The notes under the pieces are model-generated. The model ran no database searches. It was not told where the DNA came from and worked only from the letters and a program-made list of their open reading frames with translations. From a bacterium BMS3Bbin03 (GTDB taxonomy: Bacteria; Zhuqueibacterota; JdFR-76; BMS3Abin05): 47,153 nt of DNA. This document shows positions 34,190-42,293 of this stretch, piece after piece. Location: assembly GCA_002898015.1 (NCBI GenBank), contig BDTM01000041.1:1-47153 (forward strand), read 5' to 3'. Position numbers and translations under genes: made by a program. Position 1 is the first letter of the stretch, and every line of letters starts with the position of its first letter.

Positions 34190-34301
34190 CATTTAAGCCT
34201 GGATTCTGAAAGTCAGATTCAGAGATAGCGCACTTTCGGCATAAAATTGAAATGTTTTTAGATGAGAATTTATGGTTTCCAAAAATAAGTAGAGAAAACC
34301 A

Positions 34302-35657
34302 ATGCAAGATCAAACCATTCTTATTGTCGATGACGATCCATCAGTCAATAAAATATTGGGCAAAATTCTGAGTGGTGAGGGCTATGATGTGCTGGATGCA
34401 TCAACAGGCAAGGAGGCTCTTGAAATTTTTTTCGGTCATTCCATCGATATAGTTTTAATGGACATGATGCTCCCCGATGCCGACGGCATTGAGCTGGCCC
34501 GGAGGATTTTGGCAGAAAGAGCCGATATTCCGATTGTTTTAATTACAGCCCACGGTAATGTGCCTAAAGCCGTTGAAGCCACAAAATCCGGTTTGTACGA
34601 TTTCCTTGAAAAACCCTTTGACCGCGACCGAATGATGATCACCATCCGTAACGCGCTTTCCTGGGGCGAATCGCAGCGGGAGCTTCTCCGCTACAAACAA
34701 GATTCCCTGGCCGCCTACAAAATGGTGGGTCATTCGCCCGAAATGCAGAAGGTGTATGCCATGATCGACAAGATGGCGGCAATCCATTCTCCGGTGCTCA
34801 TTTTGGGCGAAAATGGTGTGGGCAAAGAATTGGTGGCACAGGCGATTCATCAGAAAAGCCCGCGTGCGAAAAAGCGCCTGGTGAAAATCAACTGTCCCGC
34901 CATACCCGACACGCTGTTGGAAAGTGAGCTTTTTGGACATTCACGGGGGGCTTTTACAGGAGCTCACGCCTCGCACAGCGGACGCTTTTTTGTAGCCGAT
35001 GGCAGTACGCTGTTTTTGGATGAAATTGCCGATCTCAGTCCCGGGGCTCAGGCCAAACTCCTGCGATTTTTAGAAAACGGTGAGATTCAGCCGGTGGGCT
35101 CCAACCACACCCTGTACGTGGATGTCCGGATTATTGCTGCAACCAATCGGAACTTGTTGCAAATGGTGAACGAACATCTTTTCCGTGAAGATTTATATTA
35201 CCGCCTGGATGTTTTTCCAATTATCGTTCCACCTTTAAGGGAACATCGCGAAGACATTCCACTTTTGCTGGATCATTTCATCAGCGAATACGCCATTACG
35301 CACGGCACACTCAAACCCAGGCTCTCTCCCGCAGCCCAGAATTACCTCACCCATTACGACTGGCCGGGTAATGTACGACAGCTTCAGCACGTGGTGGAAC
35401 GGATGATGATTCTGTCTAATCGGGAAATTATTGATCTGGAGCATGTCCGGGCGCTGCTCAAAACAGAGGCGGTTGCAACTTTTTCTCGGAGTGCCCCGAA
35501 CAAAACATTAAAATCCGTGCGTGAATATTCCGAAAAGGAGCATATCCTTAACATTTTGGCCGAAACCAGGGGAAATGTCTCCAAAGCCGCCAAAATCCTG
35601 GGCGTTAACCGGGCCAATCTTTATCGAAAAATGAAGGGGTTGGGAATAGAGAGCTGA
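34302..35657 (+). CDS. sigma-54-dependent NtrC-family response regulator
   Basis: This 451-residue regulator activates sigma-54 RNA polymerase. The receiver domain (about 1-120) starts ILIVDDDPSVNKILGKIL, with the phosphorylated aspartate at Asp54 in VLMDMMLPDADG. The AAA+ domain (about 140-380) has Walker A GENGVGKE, ESELFGHSRGAFTGAHASHS (the GAFTGA sigma-54 contact loop), STLFLDEIADLSPGAQ (Walker B) and YDWPGNVRQLQHVVERM. A Fis-type helix-turn-helix closes the protein (LAETRGNVSKAAKILGVNRA). All motifs look intact, so it should be active. The gene follows the FG-GAP kinase and has its own sigma-54 promoter, which suggests positive autoregulation. Its targets are not visible in the window. 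Confidence 0.95.
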   Translation: MQDQTILIVDDDPSVNKILGKILSGEGYDVLDASTGKEALEIFFGHSIDIVLMDMMLPDADGIELARRILAERADIPIVLITAHGNVPKAVEATKSGLYDFLEKPFDRDRMMITIRNALSWGESQRELLRYKQDSLAAYKMVGHSPEMQKVYAMIDKMAAIHSPVLILGENGVGKELVAQAIHQKSPRAKKRLVKINCPAIPDTLLESELFGHSRGAFTGAHASHSGRFFVADGSTLFLDEIADLSPGAQAKLLRFLENGEIQPVGSNHTLYVDVRIIAATNRNLLQMVNEHLFREDLYYRLDVFPIIVPPLREHREDIPLLLDHFISEYAITHGTLKPRLSPAAQNYLTHYDWPGNVRQLQHVVERMMILSNREIIDLEHVRALLKTEAVATFSRSAPNKTLKSVREYSEKEHILNILAETRGNVSKAAKILGVNRANLYRKMKGLGIES

Positions 35658-35817
35658 GAGTGTCGTCAATTTTACACCTTTGAGTGTATCATTTTTGCAG
35701 CGCTTTATTAGGATAAATTTTCTTAAATTTTAATATCTCCTTTACTCATAGTGCACCCGGTTTAATTTCTTTAGTGCTGTGTGAATTCATTGCTGTAATT
35801 TATGAATCATTCACCAA

Positions 35818-36720
35818 TTAAAACAGCTTGACTTTAACATTGAAAAATTTGTCCGGATTTTTTTTCACCTCGCCTAAAATCCAATCCAGATTTTTAAAGG
35901 TTTGGTTCATATGATTGTAAAGGGAATCCTCTTTCACCAATTTCCCCAGCGTTCCCTGTCCCTTGTTAATGAAAGTCAAAATGCTGTCAAGCGATTCGGC
36001 GGCCCTGTGTGTGCGGGTAAGGAGTTGAGAAAGTTTGGTCGTATTTTCCTCCAGATTCTGCAGCACCCTTGCGACAGATTGTTTGCTGGTGTCGTGCAGG
36101 GCCTTAAATTGCTGGCTTCCGGCCTTTAGATTCTCGATGATCGTGTGGATTTGATCCTTGTTCTGGGCCAGAACCGATTCCACCTCCCGGATGGATTGGT
36201 TCAGATGCTTCATGCCGTAAGGAATACTTTCGTCGTTTTGATTATCGAGAAGGCGCTGGGTTTGCCGAACCAATTCCAGAATCTGGTCAGACAACAGCTC
36301 AGCTTTTCCGGTAATTTTTGAAAGCCCCTTGTCGATTGTGCCGGGCACTACCGCCATATCCGGCAAATATTTTTTTGAAATTCCCGGCTGAATGGTAACC
36401 ATCTTTTCGCCCAGAATATTCTTTTGTTCAATTACAAATTTCGAATCACTGGGAATCTTCTTAATTTTTTCGATCTTCAGATGAACGTCCACAGAGTTGT
36501 TTTGAATGGAAATGTTTTTTACAGAACCAATCTTGACGCCGCGCATGAAAACGTCATCACCCGTGGTTAAATCTCCGGCTTCGGGAACAATGACATCGAT
36601 TCCCAACCCCTTCTTCAGAAAATTCGAATTACTCAGGTAAAGCACACCGACGATGACCACAAGGGTGGCAAGTGTCATACCGATGCCAATGAAAAGTTCA
36701 TCCGAAAACGTTTTGTTCAT
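35818..36720 (-). CDS. mlaD: MlaD/MCE-family lipid-binding protein
   Basis: This is the substrate-binding component of an MCE-type lipid transporter of the envelope. The 300-residue protein has one N-terminal membrane helix (about 10-30, LATLVVIVGVLYLSNSNFL) and an MCE domain (about 38-115, with DLTTGDDVFMRGVKIGSVKN and NILGEKMVTIQPG). A long helical, coiled-coil-prone tail runs from about 130 to 290 and carries many Gln/Leu/Glu heptads. The start codon overlaps the stop of the ATPase gene in an ATGA arrangement. In Mla systems MlaD forms a hexamer in the inner membrane-periplasm space and moves phospholipids. Here only the E, F and D components are adjacent; no MlaA, B or C is visible. Confidence 0.9.
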   Translation of the reverse strand: MNKTFSDELFIGIGMTLATLVVIVGVLYLSNSNFLKKGLGIDVIVPEAGDLTTGDDVFMRGVKIGSVKNISIQNNSVDVHLKIEKIKKIPSDSKFVIEQKNILGEKMVTIQPGISKKYLPDMAVVPGTIDKGLSKITGKAELLSDQILELVRQTQRLLDNQNDESIPYGMKHLNQSIREVESVLAQNKDQIHTIIENLKAGSQQFKALHDTSKQSVARVLQNLEENTTKLSQLLTRTHRAAESLDSILTFINKGQGTLGKLVKEDSLYNHMNQTFKNLDWILGEVKKNPDKFFNVKVKLF

Positions 36721-37457
36721 GGTATTACTCCTATATGGCCCTTGATGAAATTGATATATGTGGGATCATCATGTGTCCACATTTGCTCTTTTGCAATATC
36801 GACAATGATTTTGCCATTATCTAACATGGCGATCCGATCCGCAATTTTTGACACGCTGCCGATATCGTGTGTAATCACAATGGAGGTAATGCTTAGTTCA
36901 CGATTGAGGCGCACGATTAATTTATTGATAATAGAGGCATTGATCGGGTCTAATCCGGTGGTGGGTTCATCGTAAAGCAGATATTTTGGTCGAATGGCGA
37001 TAGCCCGGGCAATTCCCACTCGCTTTTTCATGCCGCCGGAAAGTTCGATGGGGTACGCATTTTCAATGTCCCGCAAATCAACCAGCTCCAGATTTTCGTG
37101 AATCAGACGGGCAATTTCCGGTGATGTCAGGTGCTTGTGGATGCGAAGAGCCAGGGCAATATTTTCAAAAATGGTGAGGGAATCCCACAAGGCGGCCTCC
37201 TGAAAAACCATGCTCATTTTGATGCGCACTTTCCGATTCAATTCCTCCTCGCGCATCCGGGCAATGGGCATTTCATCCACAAAAATATCCCCGGCATCCG
37301 GTTTCAGAAGTCCGATAATATGCTTCAGGAGAACGCTTTTCCCCGTGCCGCTCATGCCAATGATTGTCGTGATCCGTTTTTCTTCCAGGGTCAGATTAAC
37401 GCCATCCAGGACACGTTTGCTTCCAAAACGCTTGTGAATGTTTTTTAGAATAATCAT
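36717..37457 (-). CDS. mlaF: MlaF-type ABC transporter ATPase
   Basis: This is the cytoplasmic ATPase of the MCE/Mla lipid transporter, about 246 residues. The Walker A motif is GMSGTGKSVLLKHI, the signature is LSGGMKKRVGIARAIAI and Walker B is YLLYDEPTTGLDP. The H-loop appears in SIVITHDIGSVSKIADR. I moved the start to the ATG at 37457, because residues upstream read as permease-gene shadow and the ATGA overlap with the permease stop is a typical coupled start. It is the middle gene of mlaE-mlaF-mlaD. Confidence 0.94.
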   Translation of the reverse strand: MIILKNIHKRFGSKRVLDGVNLTLEEKRITTIIGMSGTGKSVLLKHIIGLLKPDAGDIFVDEMPIARMREEELNRKVRIKMSMVFQEAALWDSLTIFENIALALRIHKHLTSPEIARLIHENLELVDLRDIENAYPIELSGGMKKRVGIARAIAIRPKYLLYDEPTTGLDPINASIINKLIVRLNRELSITSIVITHDIGSVSKIADRIAMLDNGKIIVDIAKEQMWTHDDPTYINFIKGHIGVIP

Positions 37458-38227
37458 AAGAGCAGCGCCGAAATAATGTAGTCCAGAACAAAAATGGCGA
37501 TCAGGGAACTGACTACGGCTGAGGTAGTGGCCAACCCGACACCGCGGGCACCCTTGCCTGAATTGAGCCCCCAAAAGCAACTGAGAAGAATTAAAACAAT
37601 CCCGAAAATAAGGGATTTGGAGAGGGAAATAAACACGTCGTGTCCATGAAAGGCCATGCGCATGCCTTTGACGAAGCCGTCATAATCCAGATTAATGGCA
37701 AATTTTGTGGAGACGAATCCGGCAAAAATACTGAAAATATTGGAGAAAACCGTCAGTGCCGGGATCGCAAAAATGCCGGCAATCAGGCGGGGCATGACCA
37801 GAATTTCGATGGGGTCGATGGCCATGGTTCGCAACGCGTCCACCTGCTCCGTTACCACCATGGTTCCAAGTTCAGAGGCAATCCCGGCACCTGCGCGGCC
37901 GGCAATTACAACAGCCGTGATCACGGGCCCCATTTCAAGAAGGATGGCCCGCAAAACCAGCCCTCCTTCCACATACTTGGCCGTCATTGAGCCCATCTGG
38001 GTTCCGATTTGAACCCCAAGAACCAATCCCATAAAAATGGCTGTGATGGAAACGATGGGAAATGATCGTCGGCCGATGACCATGAATTCATCGATAATCT
38101 GCGGCCGGTAGATGTGTAATTTTCGAATGGCCAGAAAACTTTGAACGGACATTTTTGTAAGTTTGCCGTAGTATGTGAAAAAGGTTTTACCCGCCCGTCC
38201 GTAGGTTTCAAGGAAGTGCTTAATCAT
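37454..38227 (-). CDS. mlaE: MlaE-type ABC transporter permease
   Basis: This is the membrane permease of the MCE/Mla transporter, 257 residues. It has the family features: an amphipathic N-terminal part (FLETYGRAGKTFFTYYGKL), then about five membrane segments. Segments include SITAIFMGLVLGVQIGTQM, AVVIAGRAGAGIASELGTM with the conserved acidic loop TEQVDALRTMAIDPIEILVM, and IFGIVLILLSCFWG. GGAGG lies about 12 bases before the ATG, longer than usual. It is the first gene of the operon, which converges on the NtrC-type regulator gene. Confidence 0.93.
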   Translation of the reverse strand: MIKHFLETYGRAGKTFFTYYGKLTKMSVQSFLAIRKLHIYRPQIIDEFMVIGRRSFPIVSITAIFMGLVLGVQIGTQMGSMTAKYVEGGLVLRAILLEMGPVITAVVIAGRAGAGIASELGTMVVTEQVDALRTMAIDPIEILVMPRLIAGIFAIPALTVFSNIFSIFAGFVSTKFAINLDYDGFVKGMRMAFHGHDVFISLSKSLIFGIVLILLSCFWGLNSGKGARGVGLATTSAVVSSLIAIFVLDYIISALLL

Positions 38228-38683
38228 AAATTGAGGAACCCTCCATTTCCGTTAGAGAAAGTCTTTTTTTCTTCGCACAATTTCAAGGGTTGGGGGTGAG
38301 CCTCTTCCGCGGATGGCTTTCCGCGGCGACTAATTTCTTTAAACCACCTAAAGTTTGTTTAGAAAATGCGATTTGCAGTTGATCCAGTTACAAAATCAAC
38401 CCCAAAGAGTTATTTCCATTTTGTTCATTATTCCCTGATTATTAAACAATGTAAAGGAAAAAGCTCGGAAATCCAAATAAAAAATTGTGCATTTACACCG
38501 AATTTTGTCAAGCTTCCCGTCCGATTTGGGGCACGAAATAGCTTCGGGAAGGATCCCAGAATGGCCGATAATTTTGCTGAAACCAACTGATGAAAATTCC
38601 TGAAAACGGCAGGCGAGGGTTTTGGGGAGCAGACCCTTTTATAGGATTGTGTAAATTCTCGCTAACCAAACCGGTGATATTCA
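38228..38683. other. 456-base intergenic region, no gene seen
   Basis: The region contains two CCGCGG copies (38307-38312 and 38321-38326) that can pair, and CTTCCCG/CGGGAAG arms near 38513-38550. No open frame has family-like content. The mlaE promoter should lie here, but I could not fix a convincing -35/-10 pair. Confidence 0.4.
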
Positions 38684-38900
38684 ATGGCATGGCCACATGT
38701 TTACATCGGTACATCCGGTTACAGCTACACCCACTGGGAGGGGGATTTTTATCCCGTGGATCTAAAACCGTAGGGCTATCTGACGTTTTATGCCCGGCAT
38801 TTCAATACCGTTGAAATCAATTACTTCTTTTACCACATTCCCCCTGAGAAATCCGTGAAAAAATGGACGGAGATTGAAGGAGATTTTGGCCGAGAAGTAA
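38684..38900 (+). pseudogene. internally deleted, stop-containing copy of the DUF72 gene
   Basis: The frame from ATG 38684 reads VYIGTSGYSYTHWEGDFYP and then VDLKP, ending at an in-frame TAG (38771-38773). It resumes as GYLTFYARHFNTVEINYFFY and HIPPEKSVKKWT. The sequence then jumps to the last codons of the gene, ending GAGAAGTAA at 38898-38900, in a different frame. Compared with the intact gene at 30080-30814 about 500 bases are missing between the tgg-cggag and ag-attgaagg points. The downstream sequence (TTGCCCTTTT...GGCAACGATTCAG) also matches that after the intact copy. It is a dead paralogue. Confidence 0.85.
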
Positions 38901-39159
38901 TTTTAAATTGCCCTTTTAACGATTATAGGCAACGATTCAGGGATTAGAGGATTACAGGATTAACGGGGAAGTCCCCTTCTGCCTGGATTTGTGCCATAAA
39001 ATTGAATAAAAAAGAAAGGCCCACGAATTTTCACAAATTATCACGAATTCAAAAAGATAAGAAGCACCCTAAAGGACTTAGAATTCCTGTCTTTCCTTTG
39101 CGGCTGAGTCGTTACGATTATTGGGGGATTGAATTATAAATGAAATTCTCGGAAGGAAT
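38901..39159. other. repeat-rich intergenic stretch, no gene
   Basis: It contains AACGATTCAGGGATTAGAGG and GGGGAAGTCCCCTT (shared with the repeat region at 21100), CACGAATTTTCACAAATTAT-type short repeats, and the inverse motif GGCTGAGTCGTTAC near 39105. It looks like a mosaic of degenerate dispersed repeats. Confidence 0.5.
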
Positions 39160-39165
39160 AAAAAA

Positions 39166-39198
39166 ATCACCCCGGAGGCTCAGTGCTTCCGGGGTGAT
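39166..39198 (-). terminator. intrinsic terminator of hflK-hflC
   Basis: A perfect 11-bp stem ATCACCCCGGA (39166-39176) / TCCGGGGTGAT (39188-39198) with an 11-base loop. On the minus strand it is followed by a TTTTTTTATTCC run. It begins 17 bases beyond the hflC stop codon. Confidence 0.85.
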
Positions 39199-39214
39199 AG
39201 ACGTGTCGTCGATT

Positions 39215-40156
39215 TTATTTTTTAAAAGGACTCTTTAAAAATTTCCAATAAGCGGCATTTGTGGAAAAGACAATCGTGCTGTTGGAATCCAGTGACGCCC
39301 GGTAGGTCTGAAGCGTTTTCAGAAACGAATAAAACTCCGGGTCGCGATTGTATGCATTGGCATAAATATGTGTGGCCTTTGCATCTGCATTTCCTCTCAG
39401 TTCCACAGCCGTGCGGTAAGCTTCCGAATTAATGCGCTGGAGTTCTTTCTCCATGTTGCCTTGGATTTCTGCCATCTGTCCCCTTCCTTCGGAACGGTAG
39501 CGCTCGGCGATCCGTCTGCGTTCGGAAATCATGCGCTCGTAGACCTTTTTACGAACGTCTTGTACATAATTGATGCGCTTAATCCGCACATCTATTATTT
39601 TGATCCCGAATTTTGGGGCCAGACTGTCCGCAATAGACAGAATCATACGTGTGATTTTTTCCCGGCCGTATTTGATGTTCTCCTGAACTTTTGTGGAATC
39701 CCGCTTCAGTTCGGTATCCGTGCTTTCCATGCGGCGATTTGAATTTCGCACGACTTCCACCAGCAGATGATCCGAAACCACGTCCCGCGTCGCGGCATCC
39801 ACAATGTCATCCAGACTACCCTGAGCACCGGTTTCATTTCCGACCGATTGCAAAAATCTTAACGGGTCTGAAATTTCCCAACGGGCGGTTGTGTCCAGCC
39901 AGATGTATTTTTTGTCTTTTGTGGGAATTTGATTCGGATCCCCGTCCCATTCCAGGACCCGCTTTTCAAAAAAATTGGCACTCTGGACAAATGGTATTTT
40001 CCAGTGCACGCCGGCCGTTGTGATGACATGGCCGATCGGACGCCCGAATTGTGTGATGACCACCTGTTCTGTCTCCGAAACGGTGTAAAATCCATTTGCG
40101 AATGTAATCAGAAGAAGCAGTGCGATCACACCTAAAATGATGGTTTTTGTCTTCAT
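39215..40156 (-). CDS. hflC: HflC-like prohibitin/SPFH protein
   Basis: This is a subunit of the HflKC complex, which surrounds and modulates the membrane protease FtsH in the inner membrane and periplasm. The 313-residue protein has an N-terminal membrane anchor (ILGVIALLLLITFANGF). The SPFH/band-7 domain follows: YTVSETEQVVITQFGRPIGH, GVHWKIPFVQSANFFEKRVL and TTARWEISDPLRFLQSVGN. A coiled-coil region has IDVRIKRINYVQDVRKKVY and MISERRRIAERYRSEGRGQ. The tail RDPEFYSFLKTLQTYRASLD is typical of HflC. Its start overlaps hflK by 4 bases in ATGA form. The terminator at 39166-39198 follows. Confidence 0.94.
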   Translation of the reverse strand: MKTKTIILGVIALLLLITFANGFYTVSETEQVVITQFGRPIGHVITTAGVHWKIPFVQSANFFEKRVLEWDGDPNQIPTKDKKYIWLDTTARWEISDPLRFLQSVGNETGAQGSLDDIVDAATRDVVSDHLLVEVVRNSNRRMESTDTELKRDSTKVQENIKYGREKITRMILSIADSLAPKFGIKIIDVRIKRINYVQDVRKKVYERMISERRRIAERYRSEGRGQMAEIQGNMEKELQRINSEAYRTAVELRGNADAKATHIYANAYNRDPEFYSFLKTLQTYRASLDSNSTIVFSTNAAYWKFLKSPFKK

Positions 40157-41139
40157 TTTTTCCCTCCCTGAACCAACGGCAGTGTTTGCAGAATGCCCTT
40201 AATTTCCGGATCGATAATATATTTTTTATGAATATGCGGCAAAACAGCTTCGAGCGTTTCCAGGTACAGCCGCCGGCGGGTGACATCTTTTGCCAGTGAA
40301 TAAGCTTTCCAGACCTGAATAAAATTGGTGGCATTGCCCTGGGCACGGTTTATTCTGTTTAGAGCGTATCCTTCCGCTTTGCGGATTGTTTTTTCCGCTT
40401 CTCCTTTTGCGCGCGGAACGGCTTTGTTGTAGGCTTCCCAGGCTTGATTAATCGTCTGCTCTTTTTCCTGTTTGGCTTCGTTGACTTCATTAAATGCCGA
40501 TTTCACCGGATCGGGTGGATTCACGTCCTGCAGTTTAACAGTCACAATTTTGATGCCCGATTTGTAAGTGTCGAGAATTTTCTGAGTTTGTGTCTGCGCG
40601 CGCTGGGCGACTTCCGTCCGGCCTACCGTCAAAACCTCGCTCACGCTTCGATCACCGACCAATTCCCGCATCACGGCTTCGGAGATGTCTCGAAGGGTTT
40701 TCTTGGGATTCCGAATGTTGAACAGAAAATCCTGGGCACTCTTGACACGGTACCGGACGATCCATTCCACCACAGCGACGTTTAAATCGCCCGTAAGCAT
40801 GAGTGATTCATTGTCAAAACGCTGGCTGGAATAGATTGTCTTTACGCCGGCCTGCAGGGTGCGGAACCCGAATTCCTCCTTAAAAATATATTTCACTTTC
40901 ACTTTCTTGATCGTTTCGATACCGAAAGGAATTTTGGTGTGAAGTCCGGGTTCTGTGGTGCGCACGTATTTTCCGAACCGCAAAACGACGCCTTCTTCAT
41001 CCGGGCCCACCTGATAAAAGGATGAGCTCAAAAAGATCAACCCTATAACAACCACAATGCCGATGATAATCCATTTGCGGTTTATCGGAGGGATTCGAAT
41101 TTCGCTGTCTCCAAATCGAAAGTTCTTTGTTTGTTGCAT
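40153..41139 (-). CDS. hflK: HflK-like prohibitin/SPFH protein
   Basis: This is the partner of HflC in the FtsH-regulating complex. The 328-residue protein has a short cytoplasmic start, a membrane helix (WIIIGIVVVIGLIFLSSSFY) and the SPFH domain. Visible motifs are VGPDEEGVVLRFGKYVRTTE, PGLHTKIPFGIETIKKVKVK and DVNPPDPVKSAFNEVNEAKQ. The tail has SLAKDVTRRRLYLETLEAVL. GGGAG lies about 8 bases before the ATG, and a good promoter lies at 41170-41198. No ftsH is adjacent in the window. Confidence 0.94.
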   Translation of the reverse strand: MQQTKNFRFGDSEIRIPPINRKWIIIGIVVVIGLIFLSSSFYQVGPDEEGVVLRFGKYVRTTEPGLHTKIPFGIETIKKVKVKYIFKEEFGFRTLQAGVKTIYSSQRFDNESLMLTGDLNVAVVEWIVRYRVKSAQDFLFNIRNPKKTLRDISEAVMRELVGDRSVSEVLTVGRTEVAQRAQTQTQKILDTYKSGIKIVTVKLQDVNPPDPVKSAFNEVNEAKQEKEQTINQAWEAYNKAVPRAKGEAEKTIRKAEGYALNRINRAQGNATNFIQVWKAYSLAKDVTRRRLYLETLEAVLPHIHKKYIIDPEIKGILQTLPLVQGGKK

Positions 41140-41169
41140 GATGTATCTCCCTTTTGTGAAGCTTTCTAA

Positions 41170-41198
41170 AGTATAATAGGATTCGTGAGTAATTGCAA
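41170..41198 (-). promoter_or_regulatory. sigma-70-type promoter of hflK-hflC
   Basis: On the minus strand TTGCAA (41193-41198) is 17 bases from TATACT (41170-41175), 31 bases before the hflK ATG. It is divergent from the peptidase promoter. Confidence 0.65.
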
Positions 41199-41213
41199 CA
41201 TTTTTATACGGAC

Positions 41214-41242
41214 TTGATTTAAGGCTTAAAATTGCCTATTTT
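41214..41242 (+). promoter_or_regulatory. candidate promoter of the P1 peptidase gene
   Basis: TTGATT (41214-41219) and TATTTT (41237-41242) are separated by 17 bases. The predicted start near 41249 would give a leader of about 110 bases before the ATG at 41361. Confidence 0.45.
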
Positions 41243-41248
41243 AAACCG

Positions 41249-41304
41249 GTGCGGCAGAGCCGTCACTGAAGAACGCGAAAAACGTAAAGCAGGCACAAAA
41301 TGCC
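41249..41304 (+). promoter_or_regulatory. structured leader RNA candidate upstream of the P1 peptidase
   Basis: The leader can form CGGC-AGA-GCCG and GGCA-CAAAA-TGCC hairpins ahead of the terminator at 41305-41347, and it contains the unpaired AACGTAAAGC. It is denser in structure than other leaders in the window. It matches no riboswitch I can name. Confidence 0.35.
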
Positions 41305-41347
41305 CGGCCGGTGCGCGGATAAAAGCTGCGCGGCTCGGCCGTTTTTT
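41305..41347 (+). terminator. intrinsic terminator inside the peptidase leader
   Basis: CGGCCG (41305-41310) pairs with CGGCCG (41336-41341), with inner CGCG pairing and a loop, followed by six T. It ends one base before the ribosome-binding site region AGGGAGGTG (41348-41356). A terminator so close to the start codon suggests attenuation. Confidence 0.55.
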
Positions 41348-41360
41348 AGGGAGGTGCGGT

Positions 41361-42272
41361 ATGAATTCACTCTGTGAGGTGCCCGGCATACGCGTCGGAC
41401 ATGCGCGGGACAATAATGCTAAAACAGGCTGTACGGTTGTGCTGTGCGAAGAGGGCGCCGTAGCGGGCGGCGATTTGAGGGGGTCGGCGCCGGGCACGCG
41501 TGAAACGGAATTACTGCGTCCCGGATTTCTGGTCCGTAAGGTGCAGGCCGTTCTGCTCGCAGGGGGGAGTGCCTTTGGCCTGGATGCCGCCGGCGGTGTG
41601 CAGCAGTATCTGGAGGAAAACGGCAAGGGCTACAACGCTCAGGGCACTTTTGTACCCATTGTGCCGGCCGCCGTTATTTTTGATTTGAAATATGGCTCTG
41701 CCGATGTGCGTCCGGATAAAGCAATGGGCTACCAGGCCTGTTTAAATGCCAGTGAGACCGAAGATCGTTCCGGACCCATCGGCGCGGGCACCGGTGCGAC
41801 TGTGGGTAAAATTCTCGGAATGGATTTCGCCGTGCCCTCGGGTGTGGGAATGGCATCGGAATGGCTTAAAGACGGCGTCGTGGTGGCGGCGCTGGCCGTT
41901 GTGAACGCTCTGGGAGATGTGATCGATCCCGGGACGGGGAAAATTCTTGCCGGAGCCAGAAATCCAAAAGGGGAGGGATTTTTGAATACGGTCGAATTTA
42001 TGAAGCAGCAGTCGTTTCGATCACCTTTGGGTCCGGAAAACACAACTCTGGTGGTGGTGGCGACCAATGCGGATTTCACGAAGGAAGAAATCAACAAGAT
42101 TGCACAGATGGCCCAAAACGGCATCGGGCGCACCATTCGGCCGGCACACACGATGTACGACGGCGATATGGTATTTGCATTGAGTTACGGCGATAAAAAG
42201 TCAGATGTGAACCTCATCGGGGAGGTTGCCGCAGAAGTTACGGCGGTGGCAATTGTCAAAGCCGTTTGTTAA
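41361..42272 (+). CDS. P1-family (DmpA/S58) peptidase
   Basis: This is an N-terminal-nucleophile hydrolase related to L-aminopeptidase D-Ala-esterase DmpA and beta-peptidyl aminopeptidases. The 303-residue protein shows CEVPGIRVGHARDNNAKTGC and LLAGGSAFGLDAAGGVQQYL. It has GAGTGATVGKILGMDFAVPS and the self-cleavage region ENTTLVVVATNADFTKEE, in which a threonine is the probable new N-terminal nucleophile. It ends with RTIRPAHTMYDGDMVFALSY. Most relatives have 300-370 residues. I use the ATG at 41361 because AGGGAGGTG lies just before it; the longer upstream frame to 41232 falls in the structured leader. cysQ follows by 21 bases. The physiological substrate is unknown. Confidence 0.9.
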   Translation: MNSLCEVPGIRVGHARDNNAKTGCTVVLCEEGAVAGGDLRGSAPGTRETELLRPGFLVRKVQAVLLAGGSAFGLDAAGGVQQYLEENGKGYNAQGTFVPIVPAAVIFDLKYGSADVRPDKAMGYQACLNASETEDRSGPIGAGTGATVGKILGMDFAVPSGVGMASEWLKDGVVVAALAVVNALGDVIDPGTGKILAGARNPKGEGFLNTVEFMKQQSFRSPLGPENTTLVVVATNADFTKEEINKIAQMAQNGIGRTIRPAHTMYDGDMVFALSYGDKKSDVNLIGEVAAEVTAVAIVKAVC

Positions 42273-42293
42273 TCGATAAAAAAAAGGAAAAAT

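Noticed and set aside
642..38773. UAG recoding (TAG codons inside the schlafen-like and DUF72 frames)
   Set aside because: Intact genes in the window use TAG as their normal stop (for example at 9045-9047, 20285-20287 and 46088-46090), and both interrupted frames carry other lesions.
41232..41360. N-terminal extension of the P1 peptidase from 41232
   Set aside because: Translation would run through the hairpins and terminator; the ATG at 41361 has a strong ribosome-binding site and gives the family's usual start.
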